The notes: generated by a model from the sequence alone, not told the origin. A DNA stretch of 64,000 bases from Pseudomonadota bacterium (GCA_039033415.1 JBCCCR010000006.1:1-64000); one strand, 5' to 3'. Positions 25,206-37,491 are shown, counted from the first letter of the stretch. Numbers and translations are program-made.

Positions 25206-26179
25206 AGAGCGTTGCCTTGAGCAGCTTTGGGATGCTGCTGAAACGTGAGTTCTGGGAGAACCGCGGTTCCTTCTGGACCCTGCCGCTGGGCATCGGGGGA
25301 TTTTTTGTCTTTGTCACGGTGGCGCTGCTGACGGCGCTCAGCACGGTGATCAACGAAATTGACGGCGAAAAATTCCTGCTGACCCGGGCGGTCGCCGCCA
25401 TCAAGGAGGTGCCGAAGGATCAGCTTGACGTCTTGTGGGATCTCAACCTTCTTGGATCTTCAGCGATTTACCACCTGATTTTGCTGTTTGTCGTATTCTT
25501 TTATTTCCTGGGGTCGCTGTACGACGATCGCCGGGACCGCAGCTTCCTCTTCTGGAAGTCGCTCCCCATTTCGGACACCAAAACCACGCTTTCCAAGCTG
25601 GTGGCCGGCAGCCTGGTCGCCCCGTTTCTTTGGGTGATAGCGATCGCGCTGATGCACGTTGCCATGCTGATTATCGCCAGCGTGCTGTTTCTGTTCAGCG
25701 ATATACCGGTCTATGAGTATCTGTGGGGGCCGGCCGATCCGCTCAACGTCTGGACCTTTATGCTGGCAGCGTACTTTGTGCAGGCGTTCTGGATGCTGCC
25801 GGTATGGGGCTGGGCGATCCTGGCCTCAGCCTTTGCCCGCTCCAAGCCATTCCTCTGGGCCGTGGCGCCGCCGGTGCTGCTCGGCATTGTTTACCAATGG
25901 ATCACCGCAACCCAATACCTGAGCTTTGACTTCAGCTACTGGCAGGTGCTGGGCAACCGCTTGCTGGGTGGGGTTGTGCCGATCGAATTATCGATCCAGA
26001 ACGATTCGATCCAGGTTGGCACCCTCAGCTTCGACAGTGATGGCGTCACCGAATCGCCAGCCTCCTGGGCCTCGGTCTTCGAACGCTTTGGCCAGGCCGA
26101 CCTGTGGTGGGGCGTCGCCTTCGGCGTTGTCTGCATCGCTGCCGCGATCTACATCCGTCGGTACCGCGACGACGCCTAA
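25202..26179 (+). CDS. ABC-2 type transporter permease
   Basis: A 325-residue membrane protein with about six helices: residues 29-50, 92-109, 138-165, 188-212, 217-236 and 298-320. The sequence ILLFVVFFYFLGSLYDDRRD RSFLFWKSLPIS, split here by a space, marks the first loop typical of ABC-2 permeases. It starts at ATG 25202, overlapping the ATPase stop. It probably forms the membrane part of the exporter with the preceding ATPase. Confidence 0.85.
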   Translation: MKSVALSSFGMLLKREFWENRGSFWTLPLGIGGFFVFVTVALLTALSTVINEIDGEKFLLTRAVAAIKEVPKDQLDVLWDLNLLGSSAIYHLILLFVVFFYFLGSLYDDRRDRSFLFWKSLPISDTKTTLSKLVAGSLVAPFLWVIAIALMHVAMLIIASVLFLFSDIPVYEYLWGPADPLNVWTFMLAAYFVQAFWMLPVWGWAILASAFARSKPFLWAVAPPVLLGIVYQWITATQYLSFDFSYWQVLGNRLLGGVVPIELSIQNDSIQVGTLSFDSDGVTESPASWASVFERFGQADLWWGVAFGVVCIAAAIYIRRYRDDA

Positions 26180-26198
26180 TAACGCCAGGTAAATCCCG

Positions 26199-26220
26199 GC
26201 CTGCCGAACACCCGGCAGGC
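26199..26220. terminator. Hairpin after ABC permease, weak terminator candidate
   Basis: GCCTGCCG and CGGCAGGC form a perfect 8-bp stem with a 6-nt loop, 20 nt past the permease stop and before purB. There is no T-run afterwards, so it may act with Rho, or only as a 3' RNA end. Confidence 0.4.
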
Positions 26221-26251
26221 GGGCACCCACCCTTCGTCGGCGGTATCATAG

Positions 26252-28783
<2,532 letters not shown>

Positions 28784-28787
<4 letters not shown>

Positions 28788-29749
28788 TTACCGACGACTA
28801 TTTTGTAGAGCCAGCCACCTGGCGTTTTGACGAGAGCGCTATCCGGGCGGTACGCACCGAGGTGTTTATCGTCGAGCAGCAGGTACCGGAGGATGAGGAG
28901 TGGGACGACGATGATCCGACGGCGCAGCACTTTCTGGCGCTCGATCAGACGGGCAGCGCGATTGGCACGGCGCGCCTGACGCGGGACGGGAGAATCGGCC
29001 GCGTGGCCGTGCTCAAATACTGGCGAAGGAAAAAAGTGGGTGATGCGCTGCTGCGCGCCGCGGTCGAAGCGGGCAGCCTGCAGCATCTTGGCGAACTGCG
29101 CCTCGCGGCCCAGACGTACGCAACCGGCTTTTACCAGCGCCACGGCTTCGAACCCTACGGTGAGATCTTCCAGGACGTTGGCATCGATCACGTGTGGATG
29201 CGTCGGGAGCTGAGTCCCCCGGCGCCGGCCTCGCCCAGCCTGCACGAGCGCCCTGAAGCCGGAGACCAGAATCCGGGGCGAAGCGACTTCGACGACCGAG
29301 TCAACCTGCTGCGGCAATGGCACGAACAGCTCAAGGCAACGCGCCGGCGGCTGACCATTTTTTCGCGGGACCTCGACCGCCGCGTGCTCGATCAGCCGCT
29401 GCTGATGGAGCAGCTGCGCAGCCTGGCGGTCTGTGATCTTCGCCCACAGATCCGAATCCTGGTCCTGGACTCAGGCGCAGCGGTCCAGGCCTGTCACCCG
29501 CTGATCGCCCTCGCTCAACGCCTGCCCAGCGTCATTCAGATCCGACGCCCGGCCAAGGATCACCAGGACTACCCCAGCGCCTTCTCGGTAGGTGATGAAC
29601 ACCACCTGCTGCTGCGTCCCTTCGGAGACCAGTTCGATGGCTACAGCATGCTGTGGCACCGGCGGGAAGCACGGCGCCAGCTGGAGCTCTTTGACCCCAT
29701 GTGGGAGGCCGCCAGCCCCGATCCAAACTTCCGCCGGCTGGCGCTTTGA
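28784..29749 (+). CDS. GNAT acetyltransferase with C-terminal DUF domain
   Basis: A 321-residue protein. The first 145 residues are a GNAT domain: RAVRTEVFIVEQQVPEDEEW, AIGTARLTRDGRIGRVAVLK, YWRRKKVGDALLRAA (acetyl-CoA loop) and YQRHGFEPYGEIFQDVGIDH. Residues 180-320 form a second domain (LLRQWHEQLKATRRRLTIFS to LWHRREARRQLELFDPMWEA) that resembles the DUF7931 type found with these enzymes in gammaproteobacteria. The substrate is not known. It begins ATG 28784, overlapping the roxA stop. Confidence 0.8.
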
Positions 29750-29776
29750 ACTAGCGCCATTTTCGCAGACGCAAAA

Positions 29777-29794
29777 CCTCAGCTGAGGTATACT
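29777..29794. promoter_or_regulatory. Palindrome adjoining -10-like box upstream of sucA
   Basis: CCTCAGCTGAGG (29777-29788) is a perfect 12-bp palindrome, followed directly by TATACT (29789-29794), a close match to a -10 hexamer, 30 bp before the sucA GTG. A regulator bound to the palindrome could obstruct the promoter spacer. No convincing -35 was seen, so the promoter call is tentative. Confidence 0.4.
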
Positions 29795-29824
29795 TCCGCC
29801 GCTTAAGGAAAGGATAAAAACCAC

Positions 29825-32677
29825 GTGAGCAAAAGGCTCGACGAGCTGCTCCAGACCTCCCATCTGGCCGGCGGCAATGCGACGTATCTCGAAGAACTCT
29901 ACGACGACTATCTGGTCGACCCACACGGGGTCCCGGAACAGTGGCAAAAAGTCTTTCGCGGCCTCGGCGGCAGCAACGATCTGAGGCATCTGCCGGTGCT
30001 TGACCGTTTTGCCGCCCTTGGCAGGCAGAACGGCAAAGCGGCGGGCACCTTTTCCGTCAGCGACGATCTGATCGAAAAGCAGGCCGGCGTGCTGCGACTG
30101 ATCAATGCCTACCGCCTGCGGGGTCACCAGCGAGCCAATCTCGATCCGCTGGAGTTGAGCCCACGTCCCGAAGTACCCGACCTTAGCCTTGCGACCCATG
30201 GCCTGAACGATCAGGATCTGGACACGATTTTCAATACCGGCACCCTCGCCAACGAACACCAGATGACGCTGCGCGATCTGGTGGCGCTGCTCGAATCGGT
30301 CTACTGCACCAGCGTCGGCGCGGAATACATGCACATCACGGACACGGCCCAGCGCCGTTGGCTGCAGGAACGGCTCGAGCGCACCGCCGGACGACCCAAC
30401 TTCTCCAGCGAAGAAAAGATCAGCATCCTCGAGCACCTGACCTCCGCCGAAGGCCTGGAGAAGTACCTTCACACCAAATACGTCGGCCAGAAGCGTTTTT
30501 CGCTCGAGGGCGGCGAATCGCTGATTCCCCTGCTCCACGGGATGATTCAGCGGGTCGGCAGCCAGGGCGTCGAAGAGGTGGTGATGGGCATGGCACACCG
30601 CGGCCGTCTTAACGTGCTGGTCAATATTCTTGGCAAGTCGCCCGCCCTGCTCTTTGAAGAATTTGAAGGTAAGAACGAGAGCGACGACCCGTTCCACGTC
30701 GGCGACGTCAAGTACCACCTCGGCTACTCCTCGGAGCTGGAAACGCCCGGCGGCATCGTTCACATCACCCTGGGGTTCAACCCCTCACACCTGGAGATCA
30801 TCGATCCGGTAGTCGCCGGCTCCGCCCGCGCTCGCCAGACGCGCCGCGGCGACTTTACGCACAAAGAGGTGATGCCGGTTCTGATCCACGGCGATGCGGC
30901 GGTGGCCGGCCAGGGCGTGGTCATGGAACTGTTCAACATGTCTCAGGCCCGAGGTTTTCAGGTGGGCGGCACCATGCACGTGGTGATCAACAATCAGATC
31001 GGGTTCACGCTGAGCAACCCGCTGGACGCCCGCTCGACGCTGTACTGCACGGAAGTGGCCAAGATGGTTCAGGCGCCAATCTTCCACGTCAACGGGGACG
31101 ATCCGGAAGCGGTCATGTTTTGCATGCAGATCGCCTCCGATTACCGCATGGCCTTCAAGAAGGATGTGGTCATCGATCTGGTGTGCTATCGCAGGCTGGG
31201 CCATAACGAGGCTGACGAGCCGGCTGCCACGCAGCCTGTGATGTACAAAAAGATCCGGCAGCTGGAGACCACCCGGGCGCTTTACGCACGGTCGCTGGCG
31301 AACCAGGGTATCCTCGACGGGGCTGGCGATGACAAGATCAAAGCGGACTACCGCGACGCGCTCGACGCCGGGCACCCGGTAGCCGAGATTATCGACGGAC
31401 CGTTTGCCAATCCTTTCACCATCAACTGGCAGCCCCATCTGGACGGTGTTCTCAGCGAACAGGTGGACACAACGGTTTCGAACGAACGGCTGCAGCAATT
31501 GGGTGAGAAGCTGCTAACGCTGCCCGAGGGGTTTATTCTGCACTCTCGGGTTCAGCGCATCATGGACGATCGGCGCAAGATGCTGGCCGGCGACCTGCCG
31601 GTCGACTGGGGCTTCGCCGAAAACCTCGCTTACGCGAGCCTGCTGGAGGAAGGTTACGGCCTCCGACTGGTTGGCCAGGACAGCGGCCGCGGCACGTTCT
31701 TTCACCGGCATGCCGTGCTGCACAACCAGAACGACGGTGAGCTGCATGCGCCGCTCGAGTCCTTTGCGCGTGGCCCGGAATCCGCCGATGAGGCGCACCA
31801 GATTGTCACCATCATCGATTCGCTTCTATCCGAAGAAGCGGTATTGGGCTTTGAGTATGGCTTCGCCAGCTCGGACCCGAGGACCCTGTGCATCTGGGAG
31901 GCGCAGTTCGGTGATTTTGTTAACGGCGCCCAGGTGGTCATCGATCAGTTCATCAGCTCCGGCGAGGCCAAGTGGGGCCGCCTGAGCGGCCTGGTTATGT
32001 TCCTACCCCATGGCTATGAGGGACAGGGTCCGGAGCACTCTTCTGCCAGGCTGGAGCGTTTTATGCAGCTCTGTGCCTTCGACAACATTCAGGTGTGCGT
32101 ACCGACCACGCCCGCACAGATGTTTCACATGCTGCGGCGACAGATGATCCGCGCCACGCGCAAGCCGCTGGTGGTCATGACCCCCAAAAGCCTGCTGCGC
32201 AACAAGGCCTCAACGTCCGCGTTCGCCCGGCTGGGCGACGGTCAGTTCCAGACGGTCATCCCGGATCGCGTGGTCAAGCAGCGCGATCAGGTCGAACGAA
32301 TCCTGCTGTGCTCTGGCAAGGTCTACTACGACATCGTCAGCGAACGCCAAAAGCGCGAGGACTCGCTGATGCCGGTGATCCGGGTCGAGCAACTCTACCC
32401 TTTCCCGCGGGTACTGCTCGGCCGGCTCCTGGCGGACTACCCCAACGCCAAAGAGGTGGTTTGGTGCCAGGAGGAACCCATGAACCAGGGTGCCTGGTAT
32501 CAAATCAAGCACCACCTGCAGGCAACCATCAAGGACCATCAGACGTTGCTCTACTGCGGCCGCTCGGTGTCGCCGTCACCGGCGGCAGGCCGACTGCGAA
32601 AGCACGTTCAGGAACAGGAAGCGCTGGTTGCCGAAGCCCTCACTCCGGGCGGCGGCATCGAGCTAGCGGTGGAATAA
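29825..32677 (+). CDS. sucA: 2-oxoglutarate dehydrogenase E1 component
   Basis: A 950-residue thiamine-diphosphate enzyme, the E1o of the oxoglutarate dehydrogenase complex. Its N-terminal tail contains NATYLEELYDDYLVDPHGVPE, a known E1o motif. The pyrophosphate-binding domain includes IHGDAAVAGQGVVMEL and the metal loop HVNGDDPEAV. The C-terminal domain includes GLVMFLPHGYEGQGPEHSSA. It decarboxylates 2-oxoglutarate and transfers the succinyl group to the lipoyl arm of SucB. It starts at GTG 29825 after AAGGAAAGGATAAAAACCAC. It heads the sucA-sucB-lpd operon. Confidence 0.95.
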   Translation: MSKRLDELLQTSHLAGGNATYLEELYDDYLVDPHGVPEQWQKVFRGLGGSNDLRHLPVLDRFAALGRQNGKAAGTFSVSDDLIEKQAGVLRLINAYRLRGHQRANLDPLELSPRPEVPDLSLATHGLNDQDLDTIFNTGTLANEHQMTLRDLVALLESVYCTSVGAEYMHITDTAQRRWLQERLERTAGRPNFSSEEKISILEHLTSAEGLEKYLHTKYVGQKRFSLEGGESLIPLLHGMIQRVGSQGVEEVVMGMAHRGRLNVLVNILGKSPALLFEEFEGKNESDDPFHVGDVKYHLGYSSELETPGGIVHITLGFNPSHLEIIDPVVAGSARARQTRRGDFTHKEVMPVLIHGDAAVAGQGVVMELFNMSQARGFQVGGTMHVVINNQIGFTLSNPLDARSTLYCTEVAKMVQAPIFHVNGDDPEAVMFCMQIASDYRMAFKKDVVIDLVCYRRLGHNEADEPAATQPVMYKKIRQLETTRALYARSLANQGILDGAGDDKIKADYRDALDAGHPVAEIIDGPFANPFTINWQPHLDGVLSEQVDTTVSNERLQQLGEKLLTLPEGFILHSRVQRIMDDRRKMLAGDLPVDWGFAENLAYASLLEEGYGLRLVGQDSGRGTFFHRHAVLHNQNDGELHAPLESFARGPESADEAHQIVTIIDSLLSEEAVLGFEYGFASSDPRTLCIWEAQFGDFVNGAQVVIDQFISSGEAKWGRLSGLVMFLPHGYEGQGPEHSSARLERFMQLCAFDNIQVCVPTTPAQMFHMLRRQMIRATRKPLVVMTPKSLLRNKASTSAFARLGDGQFQTVIPDRVVKQRDQVERILLCSGKVYYDIVSERQKREDSLMPVIRVEQLYPFPRVLLGRLLADYPNAKEVVWCQEEPMNQGAWYQIKHHLQATIKDHQTLLYCGRSVSPSPAAGRLRKHVQEQEALVAEALTPGGGIELAVE

Positions 32678-32716
32678 CCGTCACCGCCCATCTAACCATC
32701 TGAGGCTGTCTCAACC

Positions 32717-33925
32717 ATGACGCAAGAAATCAAAGTACCGGTGCTGCCGGAGTCCGTATCGGATGCCACGGTTGCCACCTGGCATAAGAAGCCCGGCGAA
32801 TTTGTCCGCCGCGACGAAAATCTGGTGGACCTGGAAACCGACAAAGTGGTGCTCGAGGTTCCCTCGCCTTGCGACGGCACGGTCGCCGATATCAGTGAGG
32901 ATACCGGCGCCCTGGTGACCACCGGTCAGGTGCTGGGCATCGTGGAGGAAGGCGAGGCGCCGGCGGAACCCGCTCCAGCCGCTGAGGCGGCTCCGGCCGC
33001 GGCAGCAGCTCCCGAGGCCGCACCGGCGGCGGAACCCGACCCGGCGCCAGCCGCTCCGGCCGCTGAGAGTGCCAACGCCGACAACCTCAGTCCCTCAGTG
33101 CGCAAGATGGTGACCGAGAACCAGCTCGATGCGGGATCGATCAGCGGGACGGGTCGCGACGGCCGGATCACCAAAGGCGACGTGCTGCGGCATATGGAAG
33201 GCGGTCCGGGAGCGGTCAGTGGCCCCCGACCCGAGGAACGGGTTTCCATGACCCGGCTGCGCCAGCGAATCGCCCAGCGGATGGTCGACGCCAACAACAC
33301 CGCCGCTATGCTGACCTCGTTCAACGAGGTGGATCTTTCGGCCGTCATCGCGCTGCGCAACCAGCACAAGGACCGCTTCGCCGAGCGCCACGGCGTGAAG
33401 CTCGGCTTTATGTCCTTTTTTGTCAAAGCCTCCGCCGAGGCGCTGAAGCGGTTCCCGATCGTCAACGCGAGCATCGACGGTGACGACGTGGTTTACCACG
33501 GCTACCAGGATATCGGTATCGCCGTTGCGAGTGACCGCGGGCTGGTGGTGCCAATCCTGCGGGACGCCGGCCACATGAGCTTCGCGGAAATCGAGCAAGG
33601 GATTCGCACTTACGCCGTCCAGGCGAAAGAGCGGACGCTAAAGCTTGAGGATCTAACCGGGGGCACCTTCACGGTCAGCAACGGCGGCACCTTTGGATCG
33701 CTGCTGTCGACCCCCATCTTGAATATGCCGCAGAGCGCCATCCTCGGGATGCACGCGATCAAGGAGCGGGCGGTGGTCGTCGACGGTGAGGTTGTGGCGC
33801 GGCCCATGATGTACATCGCTCTGACCTACGACCACAGGATCATCGACGGCAAAGACGCGGTCCTGTTCCTGGTGGCCATCAAAGACGCCCTGGAAGACCC
33901 GGCGCGGCTGCTGCTAGACATCTAG
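32717..33925 (+). CDS. sucB: Dihydrolipoyl succinyltransferase (E2 of 2-oxoglutarate dehydrogenase)
   Basis: A 402-residue E2 enzyme. The lipoyl domain is residues 1-80 with the lipoylated Lys43 in LETDKVVLE. An Ala/Pro-rich flexible linker covers about 80-120; the E1/E3-binding domain follows ([28 protein letters not shown]). The catalytic domain ends in the [11 protein letters not shown] motif with the active-site His. It transfers succinyl to CoA. It lies 39 nt after sucA, with lpd 93 nt downstream. Confidence 0.95.
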   Translation: MTQEIKVPVLPESVSDATVATWHKKPGEFVRRDENLVDLETDKVVLEVPSPCDGTVADISEDTGALVTTGQVLGIVEEGEAPAEPAPAAEAAPAAAAAPEAAPAAEPDPAPAAPAAESANADNLSPSVRKMVTENQLDAGSISGTGRDGRITKGDVLRHMEGGPGAVSGPRPEERVSMTRLRQRIAQRMVDANNTAAMLTSFNEVDLSAVIALRNQHKDRFAERHGVKLGFMSFFVKASAEALKRFPIVNASIDGDDVVYHGYQDIGIAVASDRGLVVPILRDAGHMSFAEIEQGIRTYAVQAKERTLKLEDLTGGTFTVSNGGTFGSLLSTPILNMPQSAILGMHAIKERAVVVDGEVVARPMMYIALTYDHRIIDGKDAVLFLVAIKDALEDPARLLLDI

Positions 33926-33931
33926 CGGGAG

Positions 33932-33973
33932 GTGCGGCCTATTTTGTCCCGTTGGTGACAGAATCTGCCGCAC
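33932..33973 (+). promoter_or_regulatory. Long two-part stem-loop in the sucB-lpd gap
   Basis: GTGCGGC (33932-33938) pairs with GCCGCAC (33967-33973); inside, ATTTTGTC (33941-33948) pairs with GACAGAAT (33957-33964) with one G-U wobble. The two stems are separated by symmetric CT/CT bulges around an 8-nt loop. This RNA-form structure sits between the sucB stop and lpd start. It probably protects the sucAB 3' end or modulates lpd expression. It has no T-run after it, so full termination is unlikely. Confidence 0.6.
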
Positions 33974-34018
33974 GTCTCTTGAACCCCTAAAAACCTGACT
34001 GCTTCTCGGAGAAGACCC

Positions 34019-35443
34019 TTGGCAGACTATGACGTAATTGTGATCGGGGCCGGACCCGCCGGCTACCCCGCGGCAATTCGCTGCGCCCAGCTCGGCATGA
34101 AAACCGCGATCTGCGATGATTTCAAAAACAAAGACGGCAAACCCTCCCTCGGGGGAACCTGCCTGAACGTGGGCTGCATCCCCTCGAAGGCGTTGCTGGA
34201 TTCGAGCAAACACTTCGAGCATGCAAGCCACACCTACGCGGCCCACGGCATCAGCACCGGCCCCGTGGAAATCAACGTTGGCACCATGATCGGCCGCAAG
34301 GACAAGATCGTGGGGCAGCTCACCGGCGGCATCAAGCAGCTCCTCAAGGGCGCGGGCGTCGATACGTTTGCCGCGCACGGCAAGCTGCTGGCCGGCAAGC
34401 AGGTGGAGCTGACGCCTCTGGACGGTTCCGAAACGCAGACCATCAGCGCTGACAGCGTGATCCTGGCGGTAGGCTCGGTGCCTATCGAGATACCCAACGT
34501 GTCGTTTGACGGGCAATACATCGTGGACAACGCGGGCGCGCTGGACCTGGATAAGGTGCCGGAATCGCTTGGCGTAATCGGCGCCGGCGTGATCGGCCTG
34601 GAGCTGGGCAGCGTTTGGCGACGGCTGGGATCAGAGGTGGTGCTCCTGGAGGCGCTGCCCGACTTTCTCGGCGCGTGTGACCGGGATATCGCCCGGGCCG
34701 CACAGCGTGAGTTCAAGAAGCAAGGCCTGGATATTCGTCTGAACGCCAGAGTCAAATCGGCAGAGGTTAAGGGTGAGGAGGTGCAGGTCACCTACGAGGT
34801 TGACGGCACCGAGCACGTGGTGCCTTTCGACCGGCTGCTGGTGGCTGTCGGGCGACGGGCCAGAACGGAAGGCTGTGTCGATGAAGCCGCCGGCGTGACC
34901 CTGGACGATCGTGGCCGCATCGAGGTGGACGAACACTGCCAGACCGCCGCAGGCGGCGTCTACGCCATCGGCGACGCGGTCCGCGGCCCGATGCTGGCCC
35001 ACAAAGGCACCGAAGAGGGGATTGCGGTGGCTGAACGGATTGCCGGCCAGGCATCCCACGTCAACCTCGACGTGGTTCCCTGGGTGATTTACACCGAGCC
35101 GGAAATCGCCTGGGTGGGTATCAACGAACAGGAAGCCAAGGAACGCGACATACCGATTCGGACTGGGAGCTTCCCCTTTGCCGCGACTGGTCGGGCGCTC
35201 GCCATGGGTGAGACCGCGGGCCTGGTGAAGATGATTGCACACGCCGAAACGGACGAACTGCTGGGCGTTCACATTGTGGGCGCCCAGGCGTCCGAACTGA
35301 TCGCTGAGGCGGTGGTCACCATGGAGTTTCACGGCAGTTCCGAGGATCTCGCGCGCATCGTGCATGCTCATCCAACAATGTCCGAGGCCGTTCACGAAGC
35401 GGCGCTCCACCTGGACGGTCGAGCGATTCACCGAGCGAACTGA
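34019..35443 (+). CDS. lpd: Dihydrolipoyl dehydrogenase (E3)
   Basis: A 474-residue flavoprotein. GAGPAGYPAAIRCAQLG binds FAD; GGTCLNVGCIPSKALL holds the redox Cys pair; GVIGAGVIGLELGSVWRRLG binds NAD; the C-terminal HAHPTMSEAVHEA gives the His-Glu pair of the active site. It reoxidises the lipoyl group of SucB and other 2-oxo-acid complexes. The start is TTG 34019 with GGAG seven nt upstream. It is the third gene of the sucA-sucB-lpd run. Confidence 0.95.
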   Translation: MADYDVIVIGAGPAGYPAAIRCAQLGMKTAICDDFKNKDGKPSLGGTCLNVGCIPSKALLDSSKHFEHASHTYAAHGISTGPVEINVGTMIGRKDKIVGQLTGGIKQLLKGAGVDTFAAHGKLLAGKQVELTPLDGSETQTISADSVILAVGSVPIEIPNVSFDGQYIVDNAGALDLDKVPESLGVIGAGVIGLELGSVWRRLGSEVVLLEALPDFLGACDRDIARAAQREFKKQGLDIRLNARVKSAEVKGEEVQVTYEVDGTEHVVPFDRLLVAVGRRARTEGCVDEAAGVTLDDRGRIEVDEHCQTAAGGVYAIGDAVRGPMLAHKGTEEGIAVAERIAGQASHVNLDVVPWVIYTEPEIAWVGINEQEAKERDIPIRTGSFPFAATGRALAMGETAGLVKMIAHAETDELLGVHIVGAQASELIAEAVVTMEFHGSSEDLARIVHAHPTMSEAVHEAALHLDGRAIHRAN

Positions 35444-35461
35444 ACGGACAAAGTTCAGGTC

Positions 35462-36457
35462 ATGACGCAAACGACGCTCGCATTCCAGATCGACCGCGAC
35501 GGAAAAACCCACCAGGCGGGCCTCAAGGAGCTGCCGGTGCCCGAACTCAACGACGGTGAGGTCCGGATTGCCGTCGAATACTCCAGCGTCAACTACAAAG
35601 ACGCGCTGGCCGGGACCGGAAAGGGTGCCATCCTGCGCCGATTTCCGCTCGTCGGCGGCATTGACCTCGCCGGCAGCATTTCGGCCTCACGCCACGCGGA
35701 GTTCCAGGAAGGGGACGCGGTGCTGACCACCGGCTGCGGCCTGTCTGAGACGGTGGACGGCGGGTATACCCAGATCGCCACGGTCTCGGGTGACAAGGTG
35801 GTCCCATTACCGAAAGGCCTCAGCACGCGCGAGGCCATGGGGCTTGGCACGGCCGGATTTACCGCGGGCCTTTGTCTGCTTCGGATGGAGGCCGTGGGCC
35901 AGGTCCCCGATATGGGGCCGGTTGTTGTCACCGGTGCCAGCGGCGGCGTCGGCACGCTGGCGCTACAGGTCTTCAGCCAGGCAGGCTTTGATGTTCACGC
36001 GATCAGCGGCAAGTCAGCGCGCTTTGACCTGCTCATCGAGCTGGGTGCCAAGCAGTGCGTTTCCCGCCGGGATCTGCACTGGGGACAGCGCCCGCTGGAG
36101 ACGCATCGCTGGGCGGGCGCCGTGGACACCGTCGGTGGCGAAATGCTCGCCGGGCTCACTCGCGTCGTTGCCCCATGGGGCAGCATCGCCTCGTGCGGGC
36201 TGGCCGGCGGCCACGAGCTCCACACGACCGTCATGCCTTTTATTATTCGCGGCATCAGCCTGCTGGGCATCAACTCAGCCGGCTGCCCCATGCCGCTTCG
36301 GCGACAGGTTTGGGAGCGGTTAGCGTCAGACCTGAAACCCGCGCTGCTCGACCAGATCATCACCCGCGAGGTGACGTTGAAGCAGCTTCCAGAGGTGTTT
36401 GAGCTGCTGTTGAGCGGTGAATCGGTGGGCCGAACAGTGGTCCATACCGCGGGCTGA
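35462..36457 (+). CDS. acuI: Acryloyl-CoA reductase-type NADPH oxidoreductase (AcuI/YhdH)
   Basis: A 331-residue medium-chain dehydrogenase without structural zinc. VEYSSVNYKDALAGTGKGAI, PLVGGIDLAGSI, GLGTAGFTAGLCLLRMEAVG and the dinucleotide loop VVTGASGGVGTLAL are present. These match the YhdH/YhfP family, which includes AcuI. It probably reduces acryloyl-CoA or related enones with NADPH; natural substrate is not shown. It is 18 nt after lpd and may be co-transcribed. Specific AcuI identity is inferred from the family. Confidence 0.82.
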   Translation: MTQTTLAFQIDRDGKTHQAGLKELPVPELNDGEVRIAVEYSSVNYKDALAGTGKGAILRRFPLVGGIDLAGSISASRHAEFQEGDAVLTTGCGLSETVDGGYTQIATVSGDKVVPLPKGLSTREAMGLGTAGFTAGLCLLRMEAVGQVPDMGPVVVTGASGGVGTLALQVFSQAGFDVHAISGKSARFDLLIELGAKQCVSRRDLHWGQRPLETHRWAGAVDTVGGEMLAGLTRVVAPWGSIASCGLAGGHELHTTVMPFIIRGISLLGINSAGCPMPLRRQVWERLASDLKPALLDQIITREVTLKQLPEVFELLLSGESVGRTVVHTAG

Positions 36458-36536
36458 ACGGCAGGGCCGCTGGCGTCACTGGGGCCCAATTTGGGGTATA
36501 GTACGACCCAGAAGGAAGGGACCGCTTTACCACAAC

Positions 36537-36902
36537 ATGGCTAAAATCCTCATAGTTGACGATTCGCCATCACAGCTTTACAGCCTGCAAAAGATCGTGG
36601 AAAAACTGGGCCACGACACGCTGACCGCGGAAGACGGAGCGGAGGGGGTCCAGACCGCCAAGGAGCAACTGCCTGATCTTGTGCTGATGGATGTTGTGAT
36701 GCCGAATCTCAATGGTTTTCAGGCAACGCGATCGCTGAGCCGCGACGCGGCAACGGCACACATACCTGTCATTCTGGTCACCACAAAAAACCAGGAAACC
36801 GACCGGGTCTGGGGCTTACGGCAAGGCGCCAAGGGCTACTTGACCAAACCCGTGGATGAAGGCACCCTCGCCGGCACCATTCGTGAATTCATCAATGCCT
36901 GA
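36537..36902 (+). CDS. pilH: PilH-like single-domain response regulator
   Basis: A 121-residue CheY-like receiver. The acidic pair is in ILIVDDSPSQ, the phosphoacceptor Asp is in LPDLVLMDVVMPNLNGFQAT, and the conserved Lys is in KGYLTKPVDEG. The wording ATAHIPVILVTTKNQETDRV and WGLRQGAKGYLTKP is characteristic of PilH in Chp type IV pilus systems. It is a standalone gene here, so the Chp kinase must lie elsewhere. A TATAGT -10-like box lies at 36497-36502. PilG or another receiver is less likely. Confidence 0.85.
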   Translation: MAKILIVDDSPSQLYSLQKIVEKLGHDTLTAEDGAEGVQTAKEQLPDLVLMDVVMPNLNGFQATRSLSRDAATAHIPVILVTTKNQETDRVWGLRQGAKGYLTKPVDEGTLAGTIREFINA

Positions 36903-36941
36903 CCGGCCATAGAGCCAGAAAAAGAAACCAGGAGTTCCCCC

Positions 36942-37421
36942 ATGACGATTAATGTCGGAGACACCCTTCCCGAAGGGTCCTTTGCTGTGATGGACGATGG
37001 CGTCAAAAACGTCTCGACCAAAGAAGTTTTTGAAGGCAAGAAAGTGGTGCTGTTTGCCGTGCCCGGCGCCTTTACCCCGACCTGCTCCGCGCAACATCTG
37101 CCCGGCTACCTGCACAGCTATGACGATCTGCGCGCCAAAGGCGTGAACACCATCGCCTGCCTGTCGGTCAACGACGTGTTTGTCATGAACGCCTGGGCCA
37201 AAGACCAGAATGCGGACGGCAAGGTCCTGATGCTGGCTGACGGCAACGGCGACTACACCAAAGCGCTTGGGCTTGAGCTGGACGCAAGTGGTTTCGGCAT
37301 GGGGCTGCGTTCACAGCGCTTTGCGCTGATCGCCGACAACGGTGTTGTCACCGCGTTGCACATTGAGGACGCCGGCGAGTTCCGCGTCAGCAGCGCTGAG
37401 GCGATTCTCGCCGCCCTGTAA
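36942..37421 (+). CDS. Peroxiredoxin, Prx5-type
   Basis: A 159-residue peroxiredoxin. VLFAVPGAFTPTCSAQHLPG includes the peroxidatic Cys (about residue 48) in the TPTCS motif, and NDVFVMNAWAKDQNADGKVL is typical of the Prx5 subfamily. It reduces hydrogen peroxide and organic peroxides, taking electrons from glutaredoxin or thioredoxin; there is no obvious resolving Cys, consistent with a 1-Cys mode. A terminator follows. Confidence 0.92.
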   Translation: MTINVGDTLPEGSFAVMDDGVKNVSTKEVFEGKKVVLFAVPGAFTPTCSAQHLPGYLHSYDDLRAKGVNTIACLSVNDVFVMNAWAKDQNADGKVLMLADGNGDYTKALGLELDASGFGMGLRSQRFALIADNGVVTALHIEDAGEFRVSSAEAILAAL

Positions 37422-37461
37422 CGATACAACAGGTCAGCAGGCCAGCTGACCTAAGACCCAC

Positions 37462-37491
37462 AAAAAAGCCCCTGTGATCAGGGGCTTTTTT
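37462..37491. terminator. Bidirectional intrinsic terminator
   Basis: A-run, GCCCCTG, TGAT loop, CAGGGGC, T-run: a 7-bp GC stem flanked by six A and six T, so it works on both strands. It lies between the peroxiredoxin gene (plus) and gyrA (minus), which converge on it. Confidence 0.9.

Noticed and set aside
34465-34476. GGCGGTAGGCTC on the plus strand within lpd
   Set aside because: Deep inside coding sequence, lacks the last conserved bases (GTG) and is not in an operon leader.
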